A stretch of DNA of 64,000 nt from CAVSIP01 sp963728075. Its GTDB lineage: Bacteria; Actinomycetota; Actinomycetes; JAFAQI01; DASSKL01. This document shows, in pieces, positions 54,243-63,178 of this stretch (position 1 is the stretch's first letter; the number at the start of each line of letters is the position of its first letter). The notes below the pieces were generated by a model, which worked only from the letters and a program-made list of their open reading frames with translations, did no database searches and was not told the origin of the DNA. Where the stretch lies: assembly GCA_963728075.1 (NCBI GenBank), contig CAVSIP010000001.1, positions 496,001 to 560,000 of the forward strand. Reading direction: 5' to 3'. A program made the translations under genes and the position numbers.

Positions 54243-54473
54243 GTGCTGATCCCTCAGGACATCGCGCGGCTGCACAGCCCGATGCTGCGCGCACGCCTGA
54301 CCGCGCACCTGCTCGATGAGCCCCGGCCCGACCAGGAGCAGCTCCAGCGGATCTTCGACCAGGCCCTGATCGAGCTGCTCGACACGGGTTTCACCGTCAC
54401 GGAGATCGCCGCGGGGACGTTCCTCGAGGAGCGCGACGTCCGCCGCCGGCTGATGACCATCCAGAAGGACTGA
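54243..54473 (+). CDS. small helical protein of unknown function
   Basis: A 76-residue protein. All-helical, with a putative helix-turn-helix at the C-terminus (LLDTGFTVTEIAAGTFLEERDVRRRLM). GTG 54243 is the start and has only a weak ribosome site. Convergent with SepH. No assigned domain. Confidence 0.6.
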   Translation: MLIPQDIARLHSPMLRARLTAHLLDEPRPDQEQLQRIFDQALIELLDTGFTVTEIAAGTFLEERDVRRRLMTIQKD

Positions 54474-54488
54474 CCGGCCCGCTACGCG

Positions 54489-55340
54489 TCAGGCGTCCGG
54501 GTCGGCCCGCCGGCCGGTGGCGATCTCCTCCCAGGTCGGGATCGAGACCCGCTTGCTCTTCTTGGCGGGCCGCGGCCGGACCGGCTCCCGCGTCCTCGCG
54601 TCCTCGTCGGGCTCCGCCGCGTCGGCCGCAGCCTGCTCTCCTGCCTCCTGCTCCTCCTCGGCGATGGCGTCCAGCAGGTCCGGCTCGGGCGGCGTGAGGT
54701 GTTCCGGCTCGACGTCGGGGACGGCCTGCGGGCGCGGCGGGGTCGCGAAGACCGGCCGCACCGGACGCAGCACCGCGGTCAGGTCGTCGGACTCGCCGGC
54801 ACCGCGGAGCATCGTGTGGCTGACCTGGTCGACGGGCAGCAGGCGGCGGGTCCGCGGCGTCCACGACCAGCGGGCGCGGCGGGGCCGCTCGGCGTCGCTC
54901 CACTGGACGGTCACGAGCCAGCTGCCGTCGTCGCGCCGCCAGGCGTCCCAGTGGGCATCCGCCGCGTCGATGCCCCCGAGCGCGAGGAACTCGGCGACCA
55001 CCGTCTCGAGCTGCCGGCCGTCGATCACGGCGGTACGGGCGGAGCGCGCCTGGTGGGCACGCTCGGCGAGCACCGGCCCCTCGAACCGCGCGATCCGCTC
55101 CACCGGCATGCCGGTGATCTCGGCCAGCTGTGCGGAGCTCGTCCCGTGCCGGATGCGGTCCTGGATCTCGCGCGGGGAGAGCGGGTTCTCGACCGGGATG
55201 GCCAGCTGTGTGCCGCCGCTGACCACGGCTTCGTGCAACCGGTCGTCCAGCGGAAGCCGGAAGTGCTCCCCGTCGCATTCGACGATGAGCGCATCACCGT
55301 CCCGGCCGACCCCGACGAACGTCACCTCGCGCACTCGCAC
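54489..55340 (-). CDS. sepH: septation protein SepH
   Basis: A 283-residue SepH (former DUF3071), a division protein that binds FtsZ and promotes its assembly in Streptomyces and mycobacteria. The N-terminal domain (1-160) contains VREVTFVGVGRDG, the helix-turn-helix NPLSPREIQDRIRHGTSS...QLAEITGMPVERIARFE and the WSWTPRTRRLLPVD section. The C-terminus is acidic and ends KKSKRVSIPTWEEIA, a conserved tail. The ATG at 55340 gives a canonical N-terminus. Confidence 0.94.
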   Translation of the reverse strand: MRVREVTFVGVGRDGDALIVECDGEHFRLPLDDRLHEAVVSGGTQLAIPVENPLSPREIQDRIRHGTSSAQLAEITGMPVERIARFEGPVLAERAHQARSARTAVIDGRQLETVVAEFLALGGIDAADAHWDAWRRDDGSWLVTVQWSDAERPRRARWSWTPRTRRLLPVDQVSHTMLRGAGESDDLTAVLRPVRPVFATPPRPQAVPDVEPEHLTPPEPDLLDAIAEEEQEAGEQAAADAAEPDEDARTREPVRPRPAKKSKRVSIPTWEEIATGRRADPDA

Positions 55341-55371
55341 AGACTGTCACGCACACGGGAAGGGAGCAGCC

Positions 55372-56283
55372 ATGCACCGCGGATTCGCCGTACCTGTGTC
55401 GGGGCCGTGGGCCACCCCGGCCGCCATCACCCTGGTCGCCCGGCGGGCGGAGGAGCTCGGCTATGACTCGCTGTGGACCTTCCAGCGGCTGCTCTGGCCG
55501 GTCGACGTCGAGGGTGACCGCGCCGCCCCGTACCGGGAGGTCCTCGACCCGATCGCCACCCTGGGCTACCTCGCCGCGGTGACCGAGCGACCCCGGCTCG
55601 GGGTGGCCGTCGTCAACGCGCCGTTCTTCGCCCCGGCCCTGCTGGCGAAGCAGCTCACGACGCTGGACATCCTGTCGTCCGGCCGGCTGGTGGCCGGGCT
55701 GGGCCTGGGCTGGATGGAGCAGGAGTACGCCGCGACCGGCGTGCCGTTCGCGCGGCGCGGTGCCCGGATGGACGAGTACCTGCGCTGCCTCGACGCGCTG
55801 TTCGCCGACGACCCGGTGCAGTTCGCCGGAGAGTTCTACGAGGTGCCCCCGACCCACGCGCTGCCCAAGCCGGTGCAGCGCCCTCGGCCGCCGATCGTCC
55901 TCGGGGGTGCGGCAGCGGCCGCCCTGCGCCGTGCCGGTCGGCTCGCCGACGGCTGGGTGAGCGCGAGCCGGGCGGACCTCACCGCCCTCGGCGATGCGAT
56001 CGCGACCGTACGCGCGGGGGCGCGCGAGGCCGGTCGGGACGAGGGGGACCTGCGCTTCGTCGTGCGCGGCTCGGTGAAGGTGCGCGACCACGACGAGGAC
56101 GGTGACCCCCCGCTCACCGGGACGGTGGACAAGATCCGCCGGGACATCGAGCTGGTCGCCGAGCAGGGGGCGACCGAGCTGTTCGTCGACCTGAACTTCG
56201 ACCCGCAGATCCCGCAGGCGGAGCCGGCCGAGGCGTTGCGCCGCGCGGAGCAGGCGCTGGAGGCGTTCGCGCCGGGCGCCTAG
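55372..56283 (+). CDS. LLM class F420-dependent oxidoreductase
   Basis: A 303-residue luciferase-like (TIM-barrel) protein. VSGPWATPAAITLVARRAEELGYDSLWTFQR and LDILSSGRLVAGLGLGWMEQEY are typical of TIGR03619-type F420 proteins. Start at ATG 55372 after GAAGGGAG. Likely uses F420H2; substrate unknown. It is divergent from SepH (31 bases) and convergent with the MBL gene (4-base overlap). Confidence 0.88.
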   Translation: MHRGFAVPVSGPWATPAAITLVARRAEELGYDSLWTFQRLLWPVDVEGDRAAPYREVLDPIATLGYLAAVTERPRLGVAVVNAPFFAPALLAKQLTTLDILSSGRLVAGLGLGWMEQEYAATGVPFARRGARMDEYLRCLDALFADDPVQFAGEFYEVPPTHALPKPVQRPRPPIVLGGAAAAALRRAGRLADGWVSASRADLTALGDAIATVRAGAREAGRDEGDLRFVVRGSVKVRDHDEDGDPPLTGTVDKIRRDIELVAEQGATELFVDLNFDPQIPQAEPAEALRRAEQALEAFAPGA

Positions 56284-57023
56284 ACCTCGTACGCCGCGAG
56301 GTCCGCGGCTGCCTCGACCGGCGCGCCGAAGGCCTGCGCTGCCTCCGCGGCCACCCGCGCGGGGTCGGTCGGGTAGGCGACGTGGGTCACGACGAGCCGG
56401 CGTGCGCCGGCCGTTGCGGCGAGCACCCCCGCGCCGGTGCCGGTGAGATGCAGGTCGGCGGGGTAGTCCTCCGCGCGCCCGGCCCAGGTGGCCTCGCACA
56501 GGAACAGGTCGACGCCGTCGGCGAGGTCTCTCACGGCGTCACAGGGGCCGGTGTCGGCGCTGTAGGCGAACGACGCGCCGCCGTGCTCCACCCGCACGCC
56601 CAGGGTCGGTACGGGGTGGGCGGTCGCCCGGAACGACACGCGCAGCGGCCCGGCCTCGACCCACTCGCGGTCGCGGATGTGGCGCAGCGGCAGCAGCTCG
56701 CGGAGCCGGTCCTCGCCGCCGGCGATCCGGCCCAGGTAGCCGTTCGCGTCCGCGTGCGCCCAGCCGGGCACCGGCTTGCGCCCGGCGGGGTGGAAGGTCA
56801 GCGCCGTGTGCAGGGCGTACGCGTCCGCCAGGTGGTCGTGGTGGCGGTGGGTGAGCACCACGCCGTCGAGGTCGCGGACGTCACACACCTGCAGCAGGTT
56901 CGCCAGCGAGCCGTTGCCCGCGTCGAGCAGCAGCCGGTAGCCGCCCGCCTCGACGAGGTAGGACGAGCAGGCCCGCCCCGGCGCGGGGTAGGACCCGGCC
57001 GAACCGAGGACCGTGACCCTCAT
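56280..57023 (-). CDS. MBL fold metallo-hydrolase
   Basis: A 247-residue metallo-beta-lactamase fold protein. The metal motif THRHHDHLAD lies at about residues 59-68 and further metal ligands are in ATAHPVPTLG (His near 136), YSADTGPC (Asp near 156) and VVTHVAYP (His). The pattern resembles RNase Z-type and cyclic nucleotide phosphodiesterase enzymes. It is coupled to the WS/DGAT gene by a four-base overlap (ATGA). Substrate unknown. Confidence 0.9.
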   Translation of the reverse strand: MRVTVLGSAGSYPAPGRACSSYLVEAGGYRLLLDAGNGSLANLLQVCDVRDLDGVVLTHRHHDHLADAYALHTALTFHPAGRKPVPGWAHADANGYLGRIAGGEDRLRELLPLRHIRDREWVEAGPLRVSFRATAHPVPTLGVRVEHGGASFAYSADTGPCDAVRDLADGVDLFLCEATWAGRAEDYPADLHLTGTGAGVLAATAGARRLVVTHVAYPTDPARVAAEAAQAFGAPVEAAADLAAYEV

Positions 57024-58408
57024 GCGCCCTCGGCGGCCCGCACCAGCTCGGCCATGCCGCCCTCGACGCCGCGGCAGAGCACGTCGACGTCCGCGGCGCT
57101 GTCGTAGTCGCCGGTGACGCCCACGTTCAGCGCGCCGCAGTAGGAGAAGATCGCCACGCCGATCCGGATGCCGTTGCCGATGGGCACGTACGGGAACGCC
57201 TCGACCATCCGCCGCCCCGCCGCGTACAGGGGGAACTGCGGGCCCGGCACGTTCGTGGTCACCGTGTTGATGTTCCGCTGCGCGGTGCGGGCGGCGGCCC
57301 GGGCGCCCAGCGCGAGCAGCATCGGCGGCGCGAACCCCGACAGCGACACCAGCGCGTCACCGGCCACCGCCTGCTTGGAGTCCTTGAGGTCGGCGAGCTG
57401 CGCAGTGATCGCGTGCAGCCGCTCCACCGGGTCGCCGACGCCGACGGGCAGGTCGGCGAACATCGCCGAGACCCGGTTGTTGTAGGTGCCGCGCTCGTCC
57501 GGGCGGCGCACGGACACGGGCACCAGCGAGCGCACCATCGTGCCGTCCAGTCGCTCGCCGCGCGAGAGGAGCAGCTCGCGGAAGCCGCCGGTGATCGTGG
57601 CGAGGATGACGTCGTTGACCGTGCCGCCGAGCGCCTTGCGCACCCGCTTGACGTCGTCGAGGTCCGTCCGGGCCCAGGCCCACAGCCGGTGCTGCCCGAT
57701 CGGCCCGGACAGCGACGTGTTCTCGGTCATCCGCAGCAGCCGGCCGAGGGAGAACAGCCCTCGCCCGCTCTGGCCGAGCAGCTCGGCGAACTGCCCCGGC
57801 GCCCGGACGACCGCGCGTACGCCGCGGACGGCCTCGTACGGGCTGGTGACCCGGGTGCGCAGCGCGTCCGTCAGCAGCTCCGCCCCGGACGGCTCCGGCT
57901 GCGGCGTCCACGCGTCGATGCCGGCCGGTGGCCGCTCGGGGTCGGGCTCGAGGTCGAGAACCAGGGCGAGCAGGTCGGTGCCCGCGATGCCGTCGACCAT
58001 GCAGTGGTGGACCTTCGAGATGAGCGCCCAGCGGCCGCCCTCGAGGCCCTCGACCATCCACATCTCCCACAGCGGCTTGCCGCGGTCCAGTCGCTGGGAC
58101 ATGATCCGCCCGACCAGTGCCCGCAGCTGGTCCTCACCACCGGGGCCCGGCAGGGCGGTGCGGCGCAGGTGGTACTCCAGGCGGAAGTGCGGGTCGTCCA
58201 CCCACACGGGCCGCTCGAGGTCGAACGGCACCGTGCGCACCTTCTGGCGGTACCGCGGCACCTGGCCGAGCTTGCTGCCGACCATCTGGGCCATGTCGGC
58301 GTACGGCGGCGCCGGCCCCTCGAAGATCGCGATCGACCCGATGTGCATCAGCGGTCCCGCGTCCTCGATGTGCAGGAACGCGGCGTCTTGCGGACTCATG
58401 CGGTCCAC
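57020..58408 (-). CDS. wax ester synthase/diacylglycerol acyltransferase (WS/DGAT)
   Basis: A 462-residue member of the WS/DGAT family that makes wax esters or triacylglycerol from acyl-CoA. The catalytic motif HHCMVDG is at residues 134-140, with the N-terminal MSPQDAAFLHIEDAGPLMHIG and the VPGPQFPLY motif near 390 as in the family. GTG 58408 is preceded by AAGGAG; the ATG three codons on is an alternative. Confidence 0.93.
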   Translation of the reverse strand: MDRMSPQDAAFLHIEDAGPLMHIGSIAIFEGPAPPYADMAQMVGSKLGQVPRYRQKVRTVPFDLERPVWVDDPHFRLEYHLRRTALPGPGGEDQLRALVGRIMSQRLDRGKPLWEMWMVEGLEGGRWALISKVHHCMVDGIAGTDLLALVLDLEPDPERPPAGIDAWTPQPEPSGAELLTDALRTRVTSPYEAVRGVRAVVRAPGQFAELLGQSGRGLFSLGRLLRMTENTSLSGPIGQHRLWAWARTDLDDVKRVRKALGGTVNDVILATITGGFRELLLSRGERLDGTMVRSLVPVSVRRPDERGTYNNRVSAMFADLPVGVGDPVERLHAITAQLADLKDSKQAVAGDALVSLSGFAPPMLLALGARAAARTAQRNINTVTTNVPGPQFPLYAAGRRMVEAFPYVPIGNGIRIGVAIFSYCGALNVGVTGDYDSAADVDVLCRGVEGGMAELVRAAEGA

Positions 58409-58496
58409 GGCGGACTCCTTCTCAGCCCGGCGGGTAGGTCTCGCCGGAGAGGATGCCCGCCCCGGGGGCGGCAACGCCAGGGCGGTTGAACGGGAG

Positions 58497-59471
58497 TCAG
58501 TAACTGCCGGTGTTCTCGAAGTACCGCCGCGGGTTGTCGACGAGCATGGTCGTGATCTGCTCGTCGGTCACCCCGCGCTCGCGCAGCGCCGGCAGCACGT
58601 CCTGCTCGATGTGCAGGTAGTGCCAGTCGGTGAGCATCGACCTGATCATGGGGTCGATCCAGTCGATGTAGCAGGCGGCGTCGTGGGCCAGCACCAGCTG
58701 CTCGGCGTAGCCGCGGTTGCACATCTCGACGACGATGCCGACGCGGTCCTCGAACGGTGTCGTCGCGTTGATCCCGAACCGGTCCATGCCGAGGACGAAG
58801 CCGGACTCGGCGAGGTCGGTGAGGTGGTCGGCGTCGGTGCTGTCGCCGCTGTGGCCGAGCACCACGCGGGAGAAGTCCACGCCCTCATCGCCGAGCACCC
58901 GTCGTACCTCCAGCCCGGTCTTCGACTCGGGATGGGTGTGCACGGTGATCGGCGCGCCCGTCTGCCGGTGGGTCTTCGCGACCGCGCGCATGATGCGCTC
59001 GACGCCCTCGGTCAGCCCGTGGTGGTCGATCGCGCACTTGAGGAACGCGGCCTTGACGCCGGTGCCCGCGATGCCCTCGACGATGTCGCGGGTGAACAGC
59101 TCCACCATCGGCTCCGGCAGGTCGGGCAGCACGCCCGGGCCGCGGATCTGGAAGAAGAAGGGCACGTCGGAGTAGGTGTAGGCCCCGGTCGCGACCACGA
59201 TGTTCAGGCCCTCGACCTGCTCGGCGATCCGCTGGATGCGCGGGATGTAGCGGCCGAGCCCGACGACCGTCGGGTCGACGATCGTGGTGTAGCCGGCGTC
59301 CCGTACGGCCGAGAGCTTCTCGACCGCGTCGCGGACCCGCTCCTCCTCGTCCCACTCGTCCGGCCAGTTCTGCTGGGCGTCCGGAGTGAGGACGAACACG
59401 TGCTCGTGCATGAGCGTGCGGCCGAGTGCGGCGGTGTCGACCGGTCCCCGGGCGGTTTCGACCTGTGGCAT
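58497..59471 (-). CDS. phosphotriesterase family metal-dependent hydrolase
   Basis: A 324-residue phosphotriesterase-like (PTE/PLL) enzyme. Metal ligands: His22 and His24 in LMHEHVF, carboxylated Lys in AAFLKCAID, His in HTHPE, His in GHSGD, Asp in HDAACY. Members act on lactones or organophosphates; in actinobacteria most are lactonases of unknown substrate. ATG 59471 is the first Met before the HxH motif. Confidence 0.9.
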   Translation of the reverse strand: MPQVETARGPVDTAALGRTLMHEHVFVLTPDAQQNWPDEWDEEERVRDAVEKLSAVRDAGYTTIVDPTVVGLGRYIPRIQRIAEQVEGLNIVVATGAYTYSDVPFFFQIRGPGVLPDLPEPMVELFTRDIVEGIAGTGVKAAFLKCAIDHHGLTEGVERIMRAVAKTHRQTGAPITVHTHPESKTGLEVRRVLGDEGVDFSRVVLGHSGDSTDADHLTDLAESGFVLGMDRFGINATTPFEDRVGIVVEMCNRGYAEQLVLAHDAACYIDWIDPMIRSMLTDWHYLHIEQDVLPALRERGVTDEQITTMLVDNPRRYFENTGSY

Positions 59472-59556
59472 GGCTGCAGCCTGGCACGGGTACCATCGGC
59501 GGCGACGTCCGGTACCCCGCACGAGGACTGGAACGGGAGCGAATGAGCACGTACGC

Positions 59557-60444
59557 ATGAGCGCGCCTGCGCTCGTCCGCGACGAGACCGCGCTGTGGGA
59601 CATCCTCGGCGAGCGGCTCGCGGACGCCGACGACCCCGGCCACGCGCTCGTTCCCACCATGGGCGCCCTGCACGAGGGCCATGCCGCGCTCATCCGCCGT
59701 GCCCGTGAGCGCTCCGGGTTCACGGTGGTGTCGATCTTCGTCAACCCGCTGCAGTTCGGCCCCGGCGAGGACTTCGACCGCTACCCGCGCACCTTCGAGG
59801 CTGACCTCGCGGTCTGCGAGCGGGAGCAGGTGGACGTCGTGTTCGCGCCCTCGCGCGACGTGCTCTACCCCGATGGTGAGCCCCGCGTGACGGTCAGCGC
59901 GGGCGCTCTCGGGACGCTGTTCGAGGGGGCGGCCCGGCCGGGGCACTTCGACGGCGTGCTGACCGTCGTGCTCAAGCTGTTCAACCTCGTGCAGCCCGAC
60001 GTCGCGGTGTTCGGCGAGAAGGACTTCCAGCAGCTGGTGCTCATCCGGCGCATGGTCCGCGACCTCGACGTCGACGTGGACGTCGTGGGGATCCCCATCG
60101 TCCGCGAGCCGGACGGGCTCGCGCTGTCCAGCCGCAACCGCTACCTCGCCCCGGAGGAGCGCCGGGCCGCGCTCGTGCTGTCGCGGGCGCTGGCCGCGGG
60201 GGCCGAGCGGGGCGCGGACGGCGCCGAGGCCGTGCTCGTCGCGGCCCGCGCCGAGATCGACCGCGAGTCGACCGTAACCCCGGACTACCTCTCACTCGTT
60301 GACCCGGTGACGCTCGCCGACATCGGGTCCGGGCATGCTGGCCCCGCCCGGCTGCTCGTGGCGGCGCGCGTCGGGACTACCCGGCTGCTCGACAACGTTC
60401 CAGTAGATGTCCTCGGCACCCGAGACGGGCTGAAGGAGAGCTGA
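59557..60444 (+). CDS. panC: pantoate--beta-alanine ligase PanC
   Basis: A 295-residue enzyme that joins pantoate and beta-alanine with ATP. Motifs: PTMGALHEGH (HIGH-type) near residues 34-43, FVNPLQFGPGEDFDRYP, FGEKDFQQL and LALSSRNRYL. First gene of panC-panD-panB. A 5-codon mini-ORF (ATG AGC ACG TAC GCA TGA) at 59543-59560 with GGGAG before it overlaps the panC ATG in ATGA form, and this may couple translation. Confidence 0.97.
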   Translation: MSAPALVRDETALWDILGERLADADDPGHALVPTMGALHEGHAALIRRARERSGFTVVSIFVNPLQFGPGEDFDRYPRTFEADLAVCEREQVDVVFAPSRDVLYPDGEPRVTVSAGALGTLFEGAARPGHFDGVLTVVLKLFNLVQPDVAVFGEKDFQQLVLIRRMVRDLDVDVDVVGIPIVREPDGLALSSRNRYLAPEERRAALVLSRALAAGAERGADGAEAVLVAARAEIDRESTVTPDYLSLVDPVTLADIGSGHAGPARLLVAARVGTTRLLDNVPVDVLGTRDGLKES

Positions 60445-60449
60445 TCGCA

Positions 60450-60866
60450 GTGTTCCGGACCATGCTCAAGTCCAAGATCCATCGGGCCACGGTGACCCAG
60501 GCGGACCTGCACTACGTGGGATCCGTGACGGTCGACCGGGACCTCATGGACGCCGCCGACCTGCTGCCGGGCGAGCAGGTGGCGATCGTGGACATCAACA
60601 ACGGCGCCCGGCTGGAGACGTACGTCATCCCCGGCGAGCGCGCCAGCGGCGTGATCGGCATCAACGGTGCCGCCGCCCGGCTGGTCGCCCCTGGCGACCT
60701 GGTGATCCTCATCAGCTACGCGATGGTCGACGACCGCACGGCTCGCGAGCTGGAGCCCAAGGTGGTCTTCGTCGACGCCGAGAACCGCGTCGTCGGCACC
60801 GGTGCCGATCCGGCCGAGGTCCTGCCCGAGATGGGCCTGCTGCGTGGAGACGAGGTGTACTCATGA
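60450..60866 (+). CDS. panD: aspartate 1-decarboxylase PanD
   Basis: A 138-residue pyruvoyl enzyme converting aspartate to beta-alanine. The self-cleavage site is Gly24-Ser25 in HYVGSVTVD, where Ser25 becomes the pyruvoyl group. Near-terminal residues match the family norm (about 126-139). GTG 60450, five bases after panC; overlaps panB by 4 bases (ATGA). Confidence 0.97.
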   Translation: MFRTMLKSKIHRATVTQADLHYVGSVTVDRDLMDAADLLPGEQVAIVDINNGARLETYVIPGERASGVIGINGAAARLVAPGDLVILISYAMVDDRTARELEPKVVFVDAENRVVGTGADPAEVLPEMGLLRGDEVYS

Positions 60867-61711
60867 GCCACCACGAGCCGGTGATGCAGGCGCCGTACGG
60901 CGGGCTGCCCCGCGAGCAGCGGGTGACGGTCCGTGACCTGCAGAAGCTCACCGACGACGGCGAGCGCTGGGCCATGCTCACGTCGTACGACGCGCTGACC
61001 GCCAGCATCTTCGAGCACGCCGGCGTCCCGGTCCTGCTCGTCGGCGACAGCGCCGCGATGACGGTGTTCGGCCACTCCTCCACCCTGCCGATGAGCGTCG
61101 ACGTCATGGTGGCGCTGACGCAGGCGGTCGTACGCGGGACGCGGCGTGCCATGGTCGTCGGCGACATGCCGTTCGGCAGCTACCAGGGCTCGCCGCAGCA
61201 GGCGCTGGACGCCGCCGTACGCCTCATGCAGGAGGGCGGGGCGCACGCGGTGAAGCTCGAGGGCGGCCGCCGGGTGCTGCCGCAGGTCGAGCTGCTCGTC
61301 GAGTCCGGCGTCCCCGTCATGGGGCACGTGGGGCTGACCCCGCAGAGCGTGAACACCCTCGGCGGCTTCCGGGTGCAGGGTCGCGGCGACGCGGGGGAGC
61401 GGCTGGTCGAGGACGCGCTGGCGCTCGAGGCGGCCGGGGCGTTCTCGGTCGTGCTGGAGGCCGTACCCGCCGACCTCGCGGCGCGGATCTCCGCCGAGCT
61501 GCGCATCCCGACCATCGGCATCGGTGCCGGACCGGGCACGGACGCCCAGGTGCTCGTGTGGCAGGACCTTGCCGGGCTCACCGTGGGGCATGCCCCGAAG
61601 TTCGTGAAGCGGTACGCGAACCTCGCCGAGGTGCTCGAGGAGGCGGTACGGACCTACGTCAAGGAGGTCGCCGCCGGCATCTTCCCCGACGAGGAGCACA
61701 CGTACCACTGA
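60863..61711 (+). CDS. panB: 3-methyl-2-oxobutanoate hydroxymethyltransferase PanB
   Basis: A 282-residue PanB, making ketopantoate from 2-oxoisovalerate and 5,10-methylenetetrahydrofolate. Motifs: LTSYDALTASIFEHAGVPVLLVGDS, GDMPFGSYQ, AVKLEGG and GHVGLTPQSVN. The final gene of the pantothenate operon; only panE/ilvC is missing. Confidence 0.97.
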   Translation: MSHHEPVMQAPYGGLPREQRVTVRDLQKLTDDGERWAMLTSYDALTASIFEHAGVPVLLVGDSAAMTVFGHSSTLPMSVDVMVALTQAVVRGTRRAMVVGDMPFGSYQGSPQQALDAAVRLMQEGGAHAVKLEGGRRVLPQVELLVESGVPVMGHVGLTPQSVNTLGGFRVQGRGDAGERLVEDALALEAAGAFSVVLEAVPADLAARISAELRIPTIGIGAGPGTDAQVLVWQDLAGLTVGHAPKFVKRYANLAEVLEEAVRTYVKEVAAGIFPDEEHTYH

Positions 61712-62011
61712 GCCCGGTCGTCCTCCGCGTCGATCCCGCACGGTGGCTGCGCGTCCTGGGGGTGGATCGCAGGGCGCCTACAGCGGCCGCCTGCGGGCCG
61801 TCGTCCGCTCGGCCAGCGCAACCGCACGTTGATCTGTCCCGAGCGGATGCGCTCGAGGCCGGCGGCCGCGCGGGCCGGCAGCCGCCGTACGGGTCGTCAG
61901 ACAGGTCAACTCGAGGACGCGCCGCCGGCCGACGGATCTCGTCCACATGCTGTGGAGGGGCCGCGGGGGGCGTCCCGGCGGGAAAAATCAAGTCTTGAGT
62001 ACGGGGGACCG
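61712..62011. other. non-coding stretch with a dispersed repeat
   Basis: Holds the second copy of a 17-bp repeat (61822-61838) and a related sequence agacaggtcaac (61899-61910) in opposite orientation, so an imperfect inverted repeat about 80 bases across can be drawn. The end (61980-62003) has a locally AT-richer stretch with the palindrome caagtcttg. No gene is convincing. Confidence 0.45.
61822..61838. repeat. 17-bp dispersed repeat, copy 2
   Basis: CCGCACGTTGATCTGTC, the exact reverse complement of 51565-51581. Confidence 0.5.
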
Positions 62012-62251
62012 GTGCCGCACCGTCGAGGTGTGCCCCTTCGTCGCCGGACGCGCCGGCCCGCGTACGCGGAGACCGAGACGGGCCGCCGGGCCCGGCTGTC
62101 CGCGCGGCTGGTCCTCGCCATGTGTGCGGCGCAGGGGCGGGAGCGGCCGACCCTCGACGACATCGAGCTCGCCGACCGGATGGCTGCACTGCTCGATCGG
62201 GCGCCGGCCCCCGGCGGCCGGGTACCGGACGGAGGCCTACGTGGACCGTGA
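62012..62251 (+). CDS. possible small protein overlapping the OsmC gene
   Basis: A 79-residue frame with a GTG start; the middle (RLVLAMCAAQGRERPTLDDIELADRMAALLDRA) looks like a coding helix and the stop overlaps the start of the OsmC gene by about 10 bases. There is no good ribosome site, the N-terminus is Arg-rich, and it could be an artefact. Unknown function. Confidence 0.35.
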   Translation: MPHRRGVPLRRRTRRPAYAETETGRRARLSARLVLAMCAAQGRERPTLDDIELADRMAALLDRAPAPGGRVPDGGLRGP

Positions 62252-62741
62252 CCAGCTGCGTGCCGTGCAGGCACCGCTCAAGGAGCGGTACCGCGACGAT
62301 CCGGCCACGGCCGAGATCACCCTGCACGCCGACGGTGCCCTCGACGAGGGCATCGCGTGCTCCGTCGACACCGGGCGCGCGCTTGCCGTCGCCGGGCTGC
62401 ACCCGGCGACCGGGGGCGACGGCAGCGCGCTGTGCTCGGGCGACATGCTGCTGCAGGCGCTCGCTGCCTGCGCCGGCGTGACGCTGCGAGCCGTCGCGAC
62501 GTCGATGGGGCTGACGGTGGGCGGCACCGTGCACGCCGAGGGCGACCTCGACGTACGGGGGACGCTCGGGGTGGACCGTGAGGCACCGGTCGGCTTCCGC
62601 GACATCCGGCTGTCCTTCCGGCTGGACACCGACGCCGACGACGAGCAGCTCGACACGCTGCTGCGGCTCACCGAGCGCTACTGCGTGGTGTTCCAGACGC
62701 TGCGGTCGGCGCCGGCGCTGAGCGTCGAAGTCAGCCGGTGA
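62241..62741 (+). CDS. OsmC family protein
   Basis: A 166-residue OsmC/Ohr-fold protein. Two Cys residues lie at SVDTGR...ALCSGDMLLQALAACAGVTLRAVA, where the second (LAACAG) matches the peroxidatic Cys region of the family. The early Cys (GIACSVD) is also present. Such enzymes reduce organic hydroperoxides or have hydrolase-like roles. GTG 62241 has GGAGG upstream. Confidence 0.85.
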   Translation: MDRDQLRAVQAPLKERYRDDPATAEITLHADGALDEGIACSVDTGRALAVAGLHPATGGDGSALCSGDMLLQALAACAGVTLRAVATSMGLTVGGTVHAEGDLDVRGTLGVDREAPVGFRDIRLSFRLDTDADDEQLDTLLRLTERYCVVFQTLRSAPALSVEVSR

Positions 62742-63171
62742 TCCGCGCGGACAGCGCGCGCAGCGTCTGCTCGTGCATGCCCCGCACGGCCTTCGGCGCG
62801 AACAGGCGCTCGAAGAACCCACCGACCCCGCCGGCGCCGGCCCACGACGTCTCGACGGTGACGAGGGTGCCCCCCGAGGCCGGCGTGAGCGTCCACCGGG
62901 TGACCAGCGAGGAGCTCTCGTCCGCCTCGACGAGCAGCCGGCCGAGCTCGGCCTCCGTCACCCGCATCCGGTAGTCGCGCTCGCCGCGGGCGGTGCGGAG
63001 CCGGTAGGTGAACACCGTCCCGGCCCCGGTGCCGCCCTCGACCACCTCGAACCGGCTGTACGCGTCCGGCAGGATCGCCGGACGCGTCTCCCGGTAGTCC
63101 GCGAGCAGGTTGAACACCTGCTCCGCTGGAGCGGGAACGACCGTGCGAGCCTCAGCGCGTACCTGTGCCAT
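62731..63171 (-). CDS. SRPBCC family protein
   Basis: A 146-residue START-like fold: VPAPAEQVFNLLADYRETRPAILPDAYSRFEVVEGG at the N-terminus, a mid-part of beta strands and a C-terminal helix LFAPKAVRGMHEQTLRALSA. Probably binds a lipid or polyketide. Convergent overlap of 11 bases with OsmC. No catalytic residue predictable. Confidence 0.87.
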   Translation of the reverse strand: MAQVRAEARTVVPAPAEQVFNLLADYRETRPAILPDAYSRFEVVEGGTGAGTVFTYRLRTARGERDYRMRVTEAELGRLLVEADESSSLVTRWTLTPASGGTLVTVETSWAGAGGVGGFFERLFAPKAVRGMHEQTLRALSARITG

Positions 63172-63178
63172 GTCCCGA

